NCBI RefSeq assembly: GCF_000519205.1 | Contig: NZ_JAFB01000013.1 | Coordinates: 62,001 to 126,000, forward strand | DNA length: 64,000 nucleotides | Source of the DNA: Amycolatopsis taiwanensis DSM 45107 | Lineage (GTDB): Bacteria > Actinomycetota > Actinomycetes > Mycobacteriales > Pseudonocardiaceae | Reading direction: 5' to 3' | In this document: positions 42,301-50,097 of the stretch, one piece after another | Position numbering within the stretch: the stretch's first letter is position 1 | Layout: each line of letters opens with the position of its first letter | The notes under the pieces: model-generated | What the model saw: only the letters and a program-made list of their open reading frames with translations | Database searches by the model: none | What the model was told of the DNA's origin: nothing | Position numbers and translations under genes: made by a program

Positions 42301-43150
42301 AGAGCGCGCGCAATTCCGGATTATCGGACAGGCGCACCCGCGGTTTGCGCGCGTAATGGGTGCTCAGCAGCCAGGGCTGCTCGGGACGGTAACCGCTGAA
42401 ATGGAAGAACCGAAGCCGCGCGCCGCCCGCGGTGAGCACGCCGTTCTCGTCGCGCTCGATGGTCCGTTCGTGCAGGTTCCAGTACGCGACGTTGAACCCG
42501 GGATCGGTCATGACGTGATGCCGGAACAGTGCCGGAACCTGGTCGACCCAGCGCTGGTCGGTGAACAGTTGCCGCTCCGGCGCGACGATCGCGCCGTGCC
42601 TCAGCCGCTGTGCCCAGAAATCGAGGAAGCCCTCGGAACCGGGACCGACGCCGATGAAGCCGAGGTTGAAGATCCCGGCGCCCATGATGACCGCGTCGTC
42701 GGGTTCCATCCCGTCCTCGGGCAACGGCGAAAGTACGTGCGGGGTCAGCACGATCCCGTGCGCGGCGGCCAGTTCCGCGATTTCTGGCATCGGTGCGAAG
42801 ACTCGGATGTCCGGGTCGAGATAGATGGTCACCTCGTGGTCGGCGCGCAGCTCGCGCAGCAGGTACGGCTTGACCGAGGTGGCCAGTTCGGTCACCGAGT
42901 AGGCGGTGGCCATCCGCAGGTAGTCGTCTTCGGAAATACCGAACGCCGCCGGCCCGATGACTTTGCAGCCCGCTCGCTCGAGGCCTTCGTCGGTGGCGTC
43001 CTCGACCTGGTCCCACGGCGCGTCGATCACCGCGATCACGAAGCTGTGATCGGGGTGGTGGGCCAGGTACGAAGTGGCGAGGACCTTCGCGGCGGGAACG
43101 TAGTTGCGCGCCACGATGGTGCACGCGATGACTTGCTTGGGGTCAGCCAT
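39398..43150 (-). CDS. Glycosyltransferase-glycosyltransferase-FkbM methyltransferase fusion protein
   Basis: A 1250-residue soluble protein with four parts. Residues 1 to about 330 look like a GT-A-type glycosyltransferase with DxD-like YLDPDI (Asp112, Asp114). Residues about 450-850 are a GT-B group-1 glycosyltransferase (FGVNLLGYL start; HRSEGFGLTVAEAMA as the donor-binding end). Residues about 900-1010 are predicted coiled coil. Residues 1041-1250 are an FkbM-type methyltransferase with SAM motif FLDIGAHVGYHS. It probably builds and O-methylates a glycan. ATG 43150 overlaps the upstream gene by 8 nt. It forms a block with two paralogous membrane proteins and lies beside an acyltransferase. 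Confidence 0.85.
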   Translation of the reverse strand: MADPKQVIACTIVARNYVPAAKVLATSYLAHHPDHSFVIAVIDAPWDQVEDATDEGLERAGCKVIGPAAFGISEDDYLRMATAYSVTELATSVKPYLLRELRADHEVTIYLDPDIRVFAPMPEIAELAAAHGIVLTPHVLSPLPEDGMEPDDAVIMGAGIFNLGFIGVGPGSEGFLDFWAQRLRHGAIVAPERQLFTDQRWVDQVPALFRHHVMTDPGFNVAYWNLHERTIERDENGVLTAGGARLRFFHFSGYRPEQPWLLSTHYARKPRVRLSDNPELRALCDEYGAALRDAGYAQTLDAIPYGFAKFADGSPIPESARRIFRDSWIKADRENTEPPPHAYGADGGKALREWLASPADQAQAAAGLNRLTMSLWESRVDLRMAFPHPSREDAESFRSWCARSGVAEAGLSEWALPTEPAALEPPSDEFGVNLLGYLTAELGVGEMGRIVHDAIQAGGVPVTSVLEEKAVTNRTGLDRPDTVGSPRYPISLLVVNADQTRTILTNHPEVGHQRYRIGLWAWELEDFPEWQHEAFGMLDEVWTVSDFCRTAFAAHSPVPVKTVPVPVRDPGEPSASARERGGPIRFLFAFDFNSVAERKNPWGTVTAFQRAFPGRDDVRLTIKTINAKAHPVSAERLRAAVAADDRIELIERYLSVGELHDLYERSACYVSLHRSEGFGLTVAEAMARAMPVISTGYSGTAEFLDASTGWPIPYSMVPVGKGCGPYDADAVWADPDLDAAAEAMRQVADDPAEAARRGQAARKHILRTRSMEATAAWLRRELEAAHRTWQTRQADPAAAASPEHPLAPMHRAGQALHWRPEAGAPARLPLAPAMRKIVLRTIDHYDVHQRRVMGALFGGVEDTVGRLLSRIEALEAGATEAHRAAEQSRRFADQLDALKATVDELRHSAPGTELALRNLEADVARLSRGLEAGLEFSRRLETGLDSTTTSMREMHEMFASRDQRLDSDEEAIQQVAREVSAFRQAARLAHVPVPKDADVVPCDVGALLMPVDEVMLPWIAYHRSWEDSEARLMAELAGRKPGAFLDIGAHVGYHSLRLLRSCPELTRVVAVEADPVNAEFLRRNLAVNLPAEALRLTTVIEAAAWDAPGEVRLAHASPDNSGDNRVSAGGPGIAVPAVRLDELPEVSAQPVTLVKVDLQGRDHRALAGLIEILQRDHPHVVCEFCPDAIEELGDDPFDVLAGYRKLGYQPAAVADDGSVSPADRDDQDLIADARRDEKGFLTLWLSPEEA

Positions 43151-44309
43151 TGGCGGGGAGCACCTTGAGTTGAGCGGAGAGGATGGTCGAAAAGTCCGTT
43201 TCGCTGGCCTGCAGGTTCTTCCCGGTGACCTCGATGCGCACGACCTTGTTGTCGTGCGCGTAGTGGCCGCGGACCTGCGCCAGCTGGCCGTCCCCGGAGT
43301 CGAACGCGCTCGCGTGGACACCGTTCGGGACGTCGCCGAAGCGGCGGGCACCGTTGGTGACCTGGATGTCCAACAGGTCGCTGGCGGCGTTCTTCGCGGC
43401 CGCCGGGCTGTTCGCCTGGACGACCAGGACGATGACCCGGTTGCCGTCGGCGAGATTCTTGACGACGATCTTGACCGGGCCGGCGCCCGCGTTGGAATAG
43501 GTCGACAACTCCTCGGCGGTCAGGAAGTTCAACGCCGGAATGTCGTTGAACGTCGTGATGTTCCGCAGGTCTTCCGTCTGGCCGGGGAAGTCGGCGATGG
43601 CCAGCGGGTCGGGCGCCTTCTGGCCGGTCGACTGCTGGCTGGTGTCCGACGCGACCGGTGGTTGGCCACCGCCGTCGCCCCCGCTGCCGCGACCCCACAA
43701 CAGGAACGCGCCGACCGCGACGCCGACGAGCACCACCACGGCCCCGACGATGGCCGCGATCTTCGCGCCGTTCCCCTTGCTCGGCTTCTCGTCGAACGAT
43801 TCCGGCCCCTGCTGGACCCAGCCCGGCTCCCCGCTCGACGGGCCCAGCGGCGGAAGCTCGCCGCCACCCCACGGCGGCGCCTGATCGGGCATGTTCCACC
43901 CCGGCTGGAAGCCGCCGGCCTGTGGGAATCCGCCCGCCGGCGAGGGCGGGTACTGCGGCTGCACGTACTGGGTTCTGTCGCCGCCAGGCGGCTGCGACTG
44001 CCAGGAGGGCGGCACGGCCTGGGTGCGGTCGGCGTCCGGCTGCTGCTGCGGCATGCCCTGCGGCGGGCTGACCGGCATGCCCTGCGGCGGGCTGACCGGC
44101 ATGCCCTGCGGTGGGCTGATCGGCGGGATGACCTGCGTCGCGTCCGGGGCCGCGCCCGTGCCCGCGTTCTCGGTCTCGGGAGTCTGCGCATCGGGCTGCC
44201 CGACGGCGGACGACAGCACCTGATCGCGCCGTACCCGGTAGTCATCCGCGGAGAGTCGGCCGGACGCGAGTTCTTCGTCCAGCTGGCGCAGCTCCTCCTG
44301 CCAAGACAC
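43143..44309 (-). CDS. Membrane protein with SHOCT-like N-terminus
   Basis: A 388-residue protein. It begins with a helical SHOCT-like motif (SWQEELRQLDEELASGRLS), followed by a Pro/Gln-rich disordered region with an 8-residue repeat (SPPQGMPV) at 65-87. A single membrane span lies at about 187-208 (IAAIVGAVVVLVGVAVGAFLL). The C-terminal 170 residues are outside the membrane, with beta strands (VIVLVVQANS, VRGHYAHDNKVVRIEV). The start is GTG 44309 with AAGGGGG upstream. Function unknown. It is coupled to the large glycosyltransferase fusion and has a paralogue at 44453-45766. Confidence 0.72.
   Translation of the reverse strand: MSWQEELRQLDEELASGRLSADDYRVRRDQVLSSAVGQPDAQTPETENAGTGAAPDATQVIPPISPPQGMPVSPPQGMPVSPPQGMPQQQPDADRTQAVPPSWQSQPPGGDRTQYVQPQYPPSPAGGFPQAGGFQPGWNMPDQAPPWGGGELPPLGPSSGEPGWVQQGPESFDEKPSKGNGAKIAAIVGAVVVLVGVAVGAFLLWGRGSGGDGGGQPPVASDTSQQSTGQKAPDPLAIADFPGQTEDLRNITTFNDIPALNFLTAEELSTYSNAGAGPVKIVVKNLADGNRVIVLVVQANSPAAAKNAASDLLDIQVTNGARRFGDVPNGVHASAFDSGDGQLAQVRGHYAHDNKVVRIEVTGKNLQASETDFSTILSAQLKVLPANG
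44046..44117 (-). repeat. 24-bp coding repeat (SPPQGMPV)
   Basis: Three 24-bp units encoding SPPQGMPV (the last ends SPPQGMPQ) in the disordered region of the 43143 protein. Confidence 0.75.
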
Positions 44310-44452
44310 CAGACGCCCCCTTATCTTTTGGCTTGGCGGCGTGCGACATGCCACCGCGACTCGAGGTCAGTAGCGACTCGCACATTGTGCACGGCATCGG
44401 CGCTTCGCGGGTGTGCGGGTCGAATTGTTGCCCACGCGTTCCTTCATCGTGG

Positions 44453-45766
44453 TCAGCTCGGCGGCAGCGCCGCCGCGACCGAGTCACGGACCTGCACCAA
44501 CCGCGTGTGCAAGCTGGCCGGCTTGCCGCCCGGCGGCTGGGACACCCCGATCCCGATCGCGAGCGCGCCGGAGGAGTACCACAGCGCGGTCACCCGGCCG
44601 GCCGCGTTGCTGCCGGTATAAGCGGTACCCGCATCGCCCGGGCCGATCGGGTCCGCCTTGAATCCGGCACCGGTGAGCCCTTCGCGCAGCTCCTGGACGA
44701 GTTTGGTCGCATCGTTCGCGGACGCGGTCGGGATGGCCAACATCAGGTAGCCGTCGTTGACGTTCACGGTGTCCGAGGACGCCCGGTAGACGATCTCCTG
44801 AGCGCCACTGGCCCGGATCTTCGACGCGTCCGCGTCGCTGATGATCTGCAACTGCACGGCCTTGTCGATCGGCATCGTCGAGTTGTTGGGGTTCGCGGTG
44901 CCCGGCAACGCCGGCAGCTTGCCTTCCACGTCGAGCTGCGGTTTGACCGGGCTGGTCGGAGCCGCCGCATTGGTGTTCGTGCCGGTGCTGCGTGCGCTGA
45001 AGAACCAGGTCGCACCGGCCATCAGGCTCAGTACCACGAACACGCCGACGCCGAGGGACAGCCAGGTGCGGCCGCGTCCCCGGGGCCCGGCGGAGATGGG
45101 CGCGCTGGGCTGGCGCTCCACGCCGGAGTAATGCCGTGGCACGGACGGGGTGAGGCTGGGCAGGTTCGTGGGCAGGACCGCCCGGGTGATCACCGTCGGC
45201 GCTTCCGACAGGTGGGGATAGACCATCGAGTCGGTCGGTTTCTCGTCGGCCGGGCTCGGCGCGCTGGTCGGGCGGTCGGAGGTGAGCAGGTCCGCCGAGA
45301 TCCGGGTCGTCGTCTCCGCCGGCGTCTCGGCTTGCGCCGGGGTTTCCGGTGGTGGCCCGGGTTGCGACTGCCGGCTTTGCCCGGTCGGGGATTCGACCGG
45401 GTGGACACCTTGCCCGGTCGGGGACCCGCCCGGGTCGGCAGCCTGCTCGGCCGGGTTGGCGGTTTGCTCGGCCGGGGGTTGGACCGGGTTGGCGGTTTGC
45501 TCGGCTGGGTTCGCGTTGTGCTCGGCCGGGTTGGCAGCCTGCTCGGCCGGGTCGGCGGGTCGCTCGGCTGGGGGTTGGATCGGGTTGGCGCTTTGCCAGT
45601 GGGGTTGGGTAGCGGTGGGAACGAGCGGCGCGGCCAGCGGGGACGTGATACCGCCGCCGGAGGCGGCCGCCAGCAACTCGTCGCGCTGCTTGCGGTGCTC
45701 GTGTCGGGTGATCGTGCCGCTGGCCAGCTCGGCGTCGAGGCGGCGCAACTCCTCCTGCCAACTCAT
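44453..45766 (-). CDS. Membrane protein with SHOCT-like N-terminus, paralogue
   Basis: A 437-residue protein with the same plan as its neighbour: SWQEELRRLDAELASGTIT at the start, a long disordered region with NPAEQ/ANPxEQ repeats (residues about 61-128) and a GVHPVESPTGQ stretch, one membrane span at about 240-262 and an outside domain (VQLQIISDADASKIRASG; AIGIGVSQPPGG). ATG 45766 has GAGGAG upstream. The outside domains of the two paralogues are only weakly similar, so they may have different partners. Sensor or scaffold in wall or glycan assembly is possible. Confidence 0.7.
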   Translation of the reverse strand: MSWQEELRRLDAELASGTITRHEHRKQRDELLAAASGGGITSPLAAPLVPTATQPHWQSANPIQPPAERPADPAEQAANPAEHNANPAEQTANPVQPPAEQTANPAEQAADPGGSPTGQGVHPVESPTGQSRQSQPGPPPETPAQAETPAETTTRISADLLTSDRPTSAPSPADEKPTDSMVYPHLSEAPTVITRAVLPTNLPSLTPSVPRHYSGVERQPSAPISAGPRGRGRTWLSLGVGVFVVLSLMAGATWFFSARSTGTNTNAAAPTSPVKPQLDVEGKLPALPGTANPNNSTMPIDKAVQLQIISDADASKIRASGAQEIVYRASSDTVNVNDGYLMLAIPTASANDATKLVQELREGLTGAGFKADPIGPGDAGTAYTGSNAAGRVTALWYSSGALAIGIGVSQPPGGKPASLHTRLVQVRDSVAAALPPS

Positions 45767-45873
45767 CCGGGCTCCTCGGGTCGTTCACGTAGCGTCGGCC
45801 AAGGTACCGGCGCCGGCCCACGGTTACCGTATCGCTAACAGTTCGCCCTTGTGGGCGGACGTACAGTGGAAAC

Positions 45874-46518
<645 letters not shown>

Positions 46519-46539
46519 CCCCGGCGTGTCCCCGCTCCA

Positions 46540-46755
46540 GGCCCCCGACTTCCCGCTCCAGGCCCACGAGTTCCGGGTTCAGGGGCCTGAATTCCGGGTT
46601 CGAGCAGCTGAGTTCCCGGTTCAGTCGCGCGAGTTCCGGCTTTAGTGGCCCGAGTTGCGGGTTTGAGCCGCTGAGTTCCCGGTTCGTTCGCGCGAGTTCC
46701 GGGTTTAGCCCGCGCTGAGTTGTTGGTTCAGTGACGTGAGTTCAGCATTCGCGCC
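46540..46755. repeat. 21-bp tandem repeat array
   Basis: Ten units carry a GAG(T)TC-like core whose first base is at 46547, 46568, 46589, 46610, 46631, 46652, 46673, 46694, 46717 and 46738. All steps are exactly 21 bp except one of 23. The consensus is close to NNSSCYGAGTTCCCGGTTYR. The array lies 22 bp after msrA and before the acetyltransferase gene, in a 428-bp gap without a gene. Twenty-one bp is two helical turns, so each unit faces the same side of the DNA. Confidence 0.8.
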
Positions 46756-46946
46756 ACCTGGCAACGCGCTAGTCCTCGTCCGTGGGGTGAGAAGCCCACG
46801 TTTTGTACAACTTGTTGCATTGCGGAACTGCCCGTTGGGGATGCCTGATCGTTGGAAGCCCGCGGACGACGGGCTTTCGCCAACATCGTTGCGGTACCTG
46901 GCGAATTGACTTGATCGTCGCTCGCCGCAGCGTCACAGTGGTCGGC

Positions 46947-47399
46947 ATGCTGCTCCGCGCCGCCAGACCAGACGAGGCGACCGTCCTAAGTGAACTCGCG
47001 CTGCGGTCCAAGGCCCACTGGGGCTACGACGATGCCTTCCTGGAGGCATGCCGGGCTGAATTGACCCTGCGGCCGGCTGATCTGGCCGAGCAGAGAGCGA
47101 CTGTGGCGCAAGTCGGCGACCGGGTGGTCGGCTTCTACACCCTGGCCGGCCAGGCGCCCGAGGGTGAACTTGCCTGCCTCTTCGTCGAGCCAGGCCACAT
47201 CGGCACCGGTGTTGGCCGCCGGTTGTGGCAGCACGCCGTGGACACCGCCCGTGCTCTCGACTTCGAGCGGTTCACCCTCGACGCCGATCCGTTCGCCGAG
47301 ACCTTCTACCGAAAGATGGGCGCAGTCCGGATCGGCGTCACACCCTCCGATTCCATCCCTGGCCGGCTGCTTCCGCAGATGGCCTACCACCTCGCCTGA
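46947..47399 (+). CDS. GNAT family N-acetyltransferase
   Basis: A 150-residue GNAT enzyme using acetyl-CoA. The fold is seen in LLRAARPDEATVL, the VVGFYTLAG strand, LACLFVEPGHIGTGVGRRLW as the acetyl-CoA loop, and FYRKMGAVRIG at the end. The start ATG 46947 was chosen because it starts right at the fold. A palindrome TTGTACAA is at about 46803. It is followed by relics of toxin-antitoxin genes on the other strand. Confidence 0.88.
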   Translation: MLLRAARPDEATVLSELALRSKAHWGYDDAFLEACRAELTLRPADLAEQRATVAQVGDRVVGFYTLAGQAPEGELACLFVEPGHIGTGVGRRLWQHAVDTARALDFERFTLDADPFAETFYRKMGAVRIGVTPSDSIPGRLLPQMAYHLA

Positions 47400-47458
47400 G
47401 CGATATCGCCTCACCGGGCCTTGCCCGCGACACGCGAAAGACACGGTCAACGTATTGA

Positions 47459-47600
47459 CCCCAGACCGGTTTCAGGCGGCGAGTTCGTGCTGTGCCGGTC
47501 TCCAGCCGTTCGATCGCGGTGATCAGGCGTCGGGCGTTCTCGGGACTGCCCAGCAGGTAGACCGTTTCCTTGAGCGGCCGGTAGTCGTCCAGCGACACGA
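47459..47600 (-). pseudogene. Duplicated 3' end of a YefM antitoxin gene with the start of YoeB
   Basis: This segment matches 49763-49910 at over 90%: VSLDDY..LKETVYLLGSPENARRLI is nearly identical to the functional antitoxin, followed by LKPVW, equal to the first residues of YoeB (MKPVW). About 7 bases missing near the antitoxin end shift the frame. It is a duplicated, broken piece of a toxin-antitoxin operon. Confidence 0.8.
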
Positions 47601-47917
47601 CGCGGTCGCCGCGTTTGGCGGCCATGTCAGTCTTCGGTGGGAGCAGGTACGGGGCCCAAAAATCCGTGACGAACTGGGCCTGGTCGTCCCCAGCCAGCAC
47701 GTCCACCCAGGGGAACTGCTCGATCAGCGTTTGTGCTGCCACCTCCGGCGAGAGGTGGACCAACACGTTTCTCAAGGCCCGCGCAGCCGACATGGAACCT
47801 TCCGAAGCGGACTGCATCCGGTCCTCTCGCGTCAACAGCAGCGCCGCACCGTCCCGTCGCTGGACGCGCACGTCGCCCTCGTCGGCAAGGGCCCCGCAGA
47901 TTGCCCTGCATGGTTAT
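47601..47917 (-). pseudogene. Antitoxin-like gene remnant, truncated at both ends
   Basis: The minus strand encodes a Phd-like strand (EGDVRVQRRDGAALLLTRED) and a helical part (SAARALRNVLVHLSPEVAAQ, then LIEQFPWVDVLAGDDQAQF). Upstream the frame is closed by TAA near 47920 without a good start, and downstream it is joined to the YefM relic at about 47600. It looks like a chimera of two antitoxin genes; homologues are usually complete proteins with the same segments. Confidence 0.6.
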
Positions 47918-47969
47918 CGACCTTGGGCAGGGAGAGAAGTAGACAGTCTATTAGCTATTTGCCAGAGAC

Positions 47970-48257
47970 TTGGTCAAGGCGCTGGCCAACGAAAAGCGTT
48001 TGATGATCTTGGAGTGGTTGCGTGACCCCGAGCGGCACTTCCCACCGCAGCGCGACGGCGATCTGGTCCGTGACGGAGTCTGCTCGCTGTACATCGCCGA
48101 CAAGCTCGGGGTGAGTCAACCGACCTGCGGCGAGCACATGAAGATCCTCGGCCAGGTTGGCCTGGTCCACGGCAAGAAGGTCAAGCAATGGGTGTTCTAC
48201 CAGCGTGATGAGGACCGCGTCGCGGAGGCCAAGGAGTTGTTGAGCGGTGACTGGTGA
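47970..48257 (+). CDS. ArsR-family winged-helix regulator
   Basis: A 95-residue ArsR-type regulator (VKALANEKRLMILEWL; LGVSQPTCGEHMKILGQVGLV; wing KQWVFYQRDE). TTG 47970 is the only start after the in-frame TAG at 47952. No ribosome binding site precedes it; a leaderless message with TATTAG near 47950 is possible. It overlaps the YbaK-like gene by 11 nt. Probably controls this small operon. Confidence 0.85.
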   Translation: MVKALANEKRLMILEWLRDPERHFPPQRDGDLVRDGVCSLYIADKLGVSQPTCGEHMKILGQVGLVHGKKVKQWVFYQRDEDRVAEAKELLSGDW

Positions 48258-48768
48258 TCCACAGATCAAGGGTGTGGCGCCGGCGCTTGACCGCTATGAG
48301 CGCCTGGTGGCGGATCTGGAGGCGGCCGGGGCGCGCTACCGGCTGATCGACCACGCGCCAGAGGGGCGCACCGACCTGGTCAGTGCGCTGCGCGGGCATG
48401 ATGTCGCGCTGGCCGCCAAGTGCCTGATCGTCATGGTCAAGGCCGGCAAGAAGCAAACCCGATATGTGCTCGCGGTGGTGCGTGGTGACGCGCGGGTGGA
48501 TGTGCAGGCGGTCCGGGCGCTGGTGGGCGGGACCTACGTGGCCTTCGCGGGCAAGGACAAGGCCGAGGAATTGGCCGGCAGCGTGAGCGGGACTGTGCTG
48601 CCGTTCAGCTACCACCCCCGTCTGGAGCTCATCGCGGATCCGGCGCTACTCCAGACGCCGGAGCTGTTTTTCAACGCCGCGCGACTGGACCGCTCGATCG
48701 CATTGGCCACCGACGACTACGCCCGGCTGGCTGCGCCTCGGGTAGCACCCATCACCGCCATACCCTGA
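48247..48768 (+). CDS. YbaK/EbsC-like aminoacyl-tRNA deacylase domain protein
   Basis: A 173-residue protein of the YbaK/ProX superfamily. The conserved lysine is probably Lys58 in LAAKCLIVMV, with a VLAVVRGDARVD strand region and FSYHPRLELIADPAL near the end. Relatives hydrolyse mischarged aminoacyl-tRNA in trans. The start GTG 48247 lies inside the ArsR gene end, so the two are coupled. Confidence 0.88.
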   Translation: MTGDPQIKGVAPALDRYERLVADLEAAGARYRLIDHAPEGRTDLVSALRGHDVALAAKCLIVMVKAGKKQTRYVLAVVRGDARVDVQAVRALVGGTYVAFAGKDKAEELAGSVSGTVLPFSYHPRLELIADPALLQTPELFFNAARLDRSIALATDDYARLAAPRVAPITAIP

Positions 48769-48868
48769 CCACCCCATGATCGAGAAAGCTGGACTCGTCG
48801 CCACTGGCGACTGACCGCGTCCACGTCGACAACCGACCCGACAGCCACGGCAAATCAGGAGAACAGTT

Positions 48869-49285
48869 GTGAAGGACTCACTACAGCCAGGACTGAGCGC
48901 GCGGCTGGAGTACGTCGTGCCAGCCGAACGCACGGTGCCGTACCTGCTGCCCGAATCGGACGAGTTCGCCGCCCTGCCCGCCGTATTGGCCACCGGCTTC
49001 CTCGTCGGCATCGTGGAATGGACCTGCATACGAGCTTTGGCGGGCCACCTGGACGAGGGCAAGCAGACCCTCGGAGTTCACGTCGACCTCAGCCATGAGG
49101 CGCCCACGCCCGTCGGGAGCCAGCTGACCGTTGAGGCCGAGCTGAGCAACGTAGAAGGCAGGCAGCTCACTTTCACCGTGCACGCGTTCGACGATGCCGC
49201 CACCATTTGCCAAGGCATCCACCGTCGTGCGGTCATTGACACCGAACGCTTCCTCGCACGGCTGCGCAGACGGGCCACAAGGTGA
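48869..49285 (+). CDS. FlK-like hotdog-fold thioesterase
   Basis: A 138-residue single-domain hotdog protein closely similar in length and pattern to fluoroacetyl-CoA thioesterase FlK of Streptomyces cattleya. The triad is conserved at identical positions: Thr42 (ATGF), Glu50 (IVEW) and His76 (LSHE). The position of the FlK selectivity residue Phe36 is Leu36. It should hydrolyse a short or reactive acyl-CoA. The start GTG 48869 has AGGAG upstream. It is the last gene of a same-strand run after ArsR and YbaK, 100 bp after the YbaK stop. Confidence 0.88.
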   Translation: MKDSLQPGLSARLEYVVPAERTVPYLLPESDEFAALPAVLATGFLVGIVEWTCIRALAGHLDEGKQTLGVHVDLSHEAPTPVGSQLTVEAELSNVEGRQLTFTVHAFDDAATICQGIHRRAVIDTERFLARLRRRATR

Positions 49286-49517
49286 CTCCCGCCACCAGAA
49301 CCCGCTACCGGGGTCATCGGCTGTGCGCACGAGGACACCGCCGCCGTGCAGGCCACTCCCGACATCGACAATTCCTGCAGTCGGATCACGTCGAATCTGT
49401 AACGGCTGCCGTGTACGCGCCAACGTCACCTGTCAGGATTCCGTGATATCGGCGCGACAGTTGAATTCGAACAGCGCACTCCCTCGGGCCTTTGCCATCT
49501 CAGGGTGAACGCCGGGA

Positions 49518-49778
49518 TCATTTGCCGTAGTGATAACGGCAGGCGGCGATCCGGATCTCGTCCTCGGCGATCTTGTAGACCAAGCGGTGCTCGTCGGTGA
49601 TACGGCGGGACCAGTAGCCCTGGAACCCGTGCTCGAGGGGTTCGGGCTTGCCGATCCCTTCGTTTCCGTTGGGCCCGATGTCCCGAATCAGCTCGTTGAT
49701 GCGCTTGAGGACTTTCCGGTCCTGGGCCTGCCACCAGCTGTAGTCGGCCCAAGCAAGCTCGTCCCAGACGGGTTTCAT
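49518..49778 (-). CDS. yoeB: Toxin YoeB (Txe family mRNA interferase)
   Basis: An 86-residue ribosome-dependent mRNA interferase. The catalytic residues of E. coli YoeB are all present at the same positions: Glu46, Arg65, His83 and Tyr84 (ending RYHYGK). It overlaps the antitoxin stop by ATGA and is translated in the same operon, with the antitoxin first. A duplicated and broken copy of the operon junction lies at 47459-47600. Confidence 0.95.
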   Translation of the reverse strand: MKPVWDELAWADYSWWQAQDRKVLKRINELIRDIGPNGNEGIGKPEPLEHGFQGYWSRRITDEHRLVYKIAEDEIRIAACRYHYGK

Positions 49779-50026
49779 TCGGCGAGTTCGTGCGGTGTCA
49801 CGCTGCCGGTCTCCAGCCGTTCGATCGCGGTGATCAGGCGCCGGGCGTTCTCGGGACTGCCCAGCAGGTAGACCGTCTCCTTGAGCGACTGGTAGTCGTC
49901 CAGCGACACGATTACAACCGGTTCGTGCCCGGTGTGCGTGATGACGACCTCCTCCCGGTCGTTGACCACCGAATCCAGGGTCTCGGCGTACTTCGCACTA
50001 GACTCCGAGTAGCTCATCGTCTTCAT
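49775..50026 (-). CDS. yefM: Antitoxin YefM (Phd/YefM family)
   Basis: An 83-residue Phd/YefM antitoxin. The N-terminal DNA-binding domain is MSYSESSAKYAETLDSV, with VVITHTGHEPVVIVSLDDY in the middle; the C-terminal part should wrap the toxin. ATG 50026 is chosen because GGGAGGTGG lies directly upstream; GTG 50032 adds two residues. It represses its own operon with YoeB, likely through the GTAC-type sites at 50043-50061. Confidence 0.94.
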   Translation of the reverse strand: MKTMSYSESSAKYAETLDSVVNDREEVVITHTGHEPVVIVSLDDYQSLKETVYLLGSPENARRLITAIERLETGSVTPHELAE

Positions 50027-50042
50027 TGCCACCTCCCACCTC

Positions 50043-50061
50043 TTGTACGGAATTTTGTACG
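50043..50061 (-). promoter_or_regulatory. YefM operator candidate
   Basis: Two TTGTACG copies at 50043-50049 and 50055-50061, 12 bp apart, lie just upstream of the antitoxin start. TGTAC(A) is the known core of YefM-YoeB operators in other bacteria. Confidence 0.5.
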
Positions 50062-50097
50062 TCTTGCCCGTGGGGTTAACAAGGTGGGTTGCTCAGC

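Noticed and set aside
46540-46755. 21-bp array as a CRISPR array or as a coding heptad repeat
   Set aside because: There are no spacers. A frame through it reads as a 7-residue repeat, but that frame overlaps msrA in another phase and has no start of its own.
46803-46810. TTGTACAA as a functional YefM operator
   Set aside because: The core fits, but no antitoxin gene follows on either strand and a similar GTACAACTTGT occurs at about 52883; it may be a relic or chance.
48869-49285. Fluoroacetate resistance gene
   Set aside because: The triad is kept but the selectivity Phe36 of FlK is Leu here, and no fluorometabolite genes are nearby; a general or other acyl-CoA thioesterase is more likely.
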